DNA of 6,716 bases from an uncultured Synergistia bacterium (lineage in GTDB: Bacteria > Eremiobacterota > SpSt-956 > JAKJGF01): positions 1 to 6,716 of the forward strand of contig CALARM010000248.1 in the NCBI GenBank assembly GCA_937888925.1, written 5' to 3'. Of this stretch, positions 5,469 to 6,716 are shown one piece after another. The number at the start of each line of letters is the position of its first letter. Positions within the stretch are counted from its first letter, which is position 1. The notes below the pieces were generated by a model. It was not told where the DNA came from. It saw only the letters and a list, made by a program, of their open reading frames with translations, and did not search any database. Made by a program: the position numbers and the translations under genes.

Positions 5469-6592
5469 TGAACAGACAATCTCACATTAAATGTAGTTCC
5501 TTCTTTTGTAGATGTAAAATCTACTTTACCTTTTAGATATCTTTCCGTTAAGAGCTTTACACTGTATGTGCCGAGTCCTCTTCCTGAAGATGCTTTTGTA
5601 CTGAAAGAACGATTAAATATCTGCAGTTTTACCTCTTCAGGCATTTCTTTTTCATTATGTACAGAAAATACCATCTTCCCATTATTATTTTTGTAAGAAA
5701 CTATTATAGTCTGACCGGGGTCAGAAGCTTCAAGAGCATTTTTTACGAGATTACCTATTACTCTGCTTAAAAGTACCTTGTCTGTATTTATATATGGTTC
5801 TCCTATAATGACCGGTTCATAAATATTTCTATTTTCTGCTACAGGATGATTTCTATAAAGTGTACATATAGCAGACAGAAATTCAGGCACGAAGATTTCT
5901 GTAATATTTACATGTAAATCTCCTCTTTCAGCCTGAAGAAGAGACCGCTGGCTTTCTATTTCCCCTATAAGCTGTCTTGAAAGAGTGAGACCTTCTTTAT
6001 AAAAATCTCTTGCCTCTTCTTCTGTCAGGTCAGGCATTAATTCCATAATGCCCTGAAGTCCTCCGGCAAGGTTTAAAATATCATGAAAGAAAATCCTCTC
6101 AAGTATATGGCGATATTTTTCATCTGATACATCTCTGACGCAGAAAAGGACATATTCATATCCGTCAATAGTAAAAGGGGTTGTCCATACGCGAAGTGTT
6201 AATGCAGTTATACCTGCTTCATCTTTAATATTTATCCTGCATTCCTGCACATCTTTTTCATGTTTTGTCTGTGTATTTATTATGGCATGAACTGCACCGC
6301 AATATTTGCAAAACTGTGATGTGCCACATCCTCCCGGACCGTCATTGCTGTGAATACAGCTCAATGCTTCTCCCGGTCTTTTCCCGATAGTATTCTCTTC
6401 ATCATTCAGATGAAGAAAATTTAAAAATTTATCATTTGCCAGGACAACCTGACGATGTTTGTTGAGTACCATTACCATATCGGGGGAACTATCAAGGAGT
6501 GTCTTTATAAGATTATGTTCTTTTAATGCCATGTTTTGTTTCAGAACATCTTCCATTTCCGCTCTCTCAGGAGGAGCGAATTCTGTTAACAT
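5465..6592 (-). CDS. PAS-domain sensor histidine kinase with cysteine cluster
   Basis: This 375-residue kinase has no obvious membrane segment and is probably cytoplasmic. A PAS-type sensor region (about 30-155) contains C79, C89, C95 and C98 in the pattern C-x9-C-x5-C-x2-C, ending GGCGTSQFCKYCGA (87-100). This suggests metal or redox sensing, but no ligand can be proven. The dimerisation and phosphoacceptor segment has His170 in FFHDILN. The ATPase domain shows the N box (NLVKNALEAS, 281-290), HNEKEMP (312-318) where DxGxG is usual, the F box (IFNRSFSTK, 325-333) and GRGLGTYSVKLL (337-348). Its cognate response regulator is not visible. The start at 6592 has GAGGTGAT upstream (6603-6596), an 8-nt match to the 16S rRNA 3' end. 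The gene runs in the same direction as the epimerase, with a 104-bp spacer, so they may be co-transcribed. Regulation of Pel is possible only on grounds of proximity. Confidence 0.92.
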   Translation of the reverse strand: MLTEFAPPERAEMEDVLKQNMALKEHNLIKTLLDSSPDMVMVLNKHRQVVLANDKFLNFLHLNDEENTIGKRPGEALSCIHSNDGPGGCGTSQFCKYCGAVHAIINTQTKHEKDVQECRINIKDEAGITALTLRVWTTPFTIDGYEYVLFCVRDVSDEKYRHILERIFFHDILNLAGGLQGIMELMPDLTEEEARDFYKEGLTLSRQLIGEIESQRSLLQAERGDLHVNITEIFVPEFLSAICTLYRNHPVAENRNIYEPVIIGEPYINTDKVLLSRVIGNLVKNALEASDPGQTIIVSYKNNNGKMVFSVHNEKEMPEEVKLQIFNRSFSTKASSGRGLGTYSVKLLTERYLKGKVDFTSTKEGTTFNVRLSVQ

Positions 6593-6595
6593 AAA

Positions 6596-6603
6596 ATCAC
6601 CTC
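6596..6603 (-). promoter_or_regulatory. Strong Shine-Dalgarno for the histidine kinase
   Basis: On the minus strand GAGGTGAT matches the anti-Shine-Dalgarno sequence over 8 bases. The GAGG core lies 7 nt from the ATG, which supports the chosen start over the later Met13 (MEDVLKQN). Confidence 0.8.
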
Positions 6604-6620
6604 TTACGATATAGTTTATT

Positions 6621-6662
6621 GTTTAATGTTGAGGGTTGAGTGTTTTCAACTCTAAACTCTAA
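6621..6662. repeat. Inverted pair of degenerate heptad arrays upstream of the kinase
   Basis: Six 7-bp units on the + strand: gtttaat, gttgagg, gttgagt, gttttca, actctaa, actctaa. The first half (gttgagt) and second half (actctaa) are partly complementary, for example gttga (6635-6639) with tcaac (6646-6650). This repeats the inverted-array layout of the pelF-pelG and kinase-epimerase spacers in a more decayed form. Confidence 0.7.
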
Positions 6663-6716
6663 GTACCGCTCCAGGTAAATTAGTAACCATTTTATCAGCT
6701 TCTGCCTGACAGGCTC
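6652..6716 (-). CDS. C-terminal end of an unidentified protein (partial)
   Basis: On the minus strand one frame enters the window at 6714 and encodes ACQAEADKMVTNLPGAVLRV before a TAG at 6654-6652. I prefer this frame because it has G-rich first codon positions and A/T-rich third positions, as real genes here do, and because its stop falls exactly at the heptad array, as in three other genes of the window. Twenty residues are too few to name a family. A second frame is open from the edge to a TGA at 6599-6597 but runs through the repeats and has less gene-like codons. If real, this gene lies 59 bp upstream of the kinase and may share its transcript. Confidence 0.45.
   Translation of the reverse strand, partial: ACQAEADKMVTNLPGAVLRV

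Noticed and set aside
6597..6716. A 39-codon frame open from the right edge on the minus strand, ending at a TGA that overlaps the kinase Shine-Dalgarno
   Set aside because: It translates the heptad array and has less gene-like codon positions than the alternative frame ending at 6652, which stops at the array as other genes here do.

Overview
This is a 6.7 kb window from an AT-rich bacterial chromosome, with frequent ATA (Ile) and AGA (Arg) codons and A/T-ending codons throughout. The strong Shine-Dalgarno sites and Pel exopolysaccharide genes fit a Gram-negative or Gram-negative-like bacterium. The cysteine-bearing PAS histidine kinase resembles kinases common in Desulfobacterota (former Deltaproteobacteria) and other anaerobic lineages. 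I cannot name the species, and the lineage is an inference.

The left part (1-4437, + strand) is the 3' end of a Pel-type cluster. It holds the C-terminal end of a TPR protein in the position of pelE (1-324), a leader of about 236 bp with hairpins and a possible promoter, pelF (561-2906) and pelG (2989-4437). PelF is the cytoplasmic glycosyltransferase and PelG the polytopic MATE-like membrane partner of the Pel synthase. This PelF is unusual: about 285 residues of HEAT repeats with a regular 31-residue period are fused in front of a full-length PelF.

The right part (4431-6716, - strand) is convergent. Read leftward, it holds the last 20 codons of an unidentified gene at the window edge, a PAS/HATPase histidine kinase with a cysteine cluster (6592-5465), and a UDP-hexose 4-epimerase (5360-4431). 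The epimerase has a small residue, Ser279, at the position that controls N-acetyl sugar use. It could therefore supply UDP-GalNAc for Pel, as PelX does. Its stop codon overlaps the end of pelG by 7 bp.

The most striking non-coding signal is a set of 7-bp-period repeat arrays at every gene boundary. Most units carry TGA or its complement. Three consecutive TGA heptads place a stop codon in all three frames, and the TPR gene, pelF, the kinase and probably the edge gene all end on stop codons inside such arrays. In three spacers, a gene-end array of one polarity is followed by an array of complementary polarity before the next start, so each spacer is an imperfect 7-nt-phased palindrome. pelG is the exception: it reads through its array, whose third unit has lost the TGA that would have been in frame.
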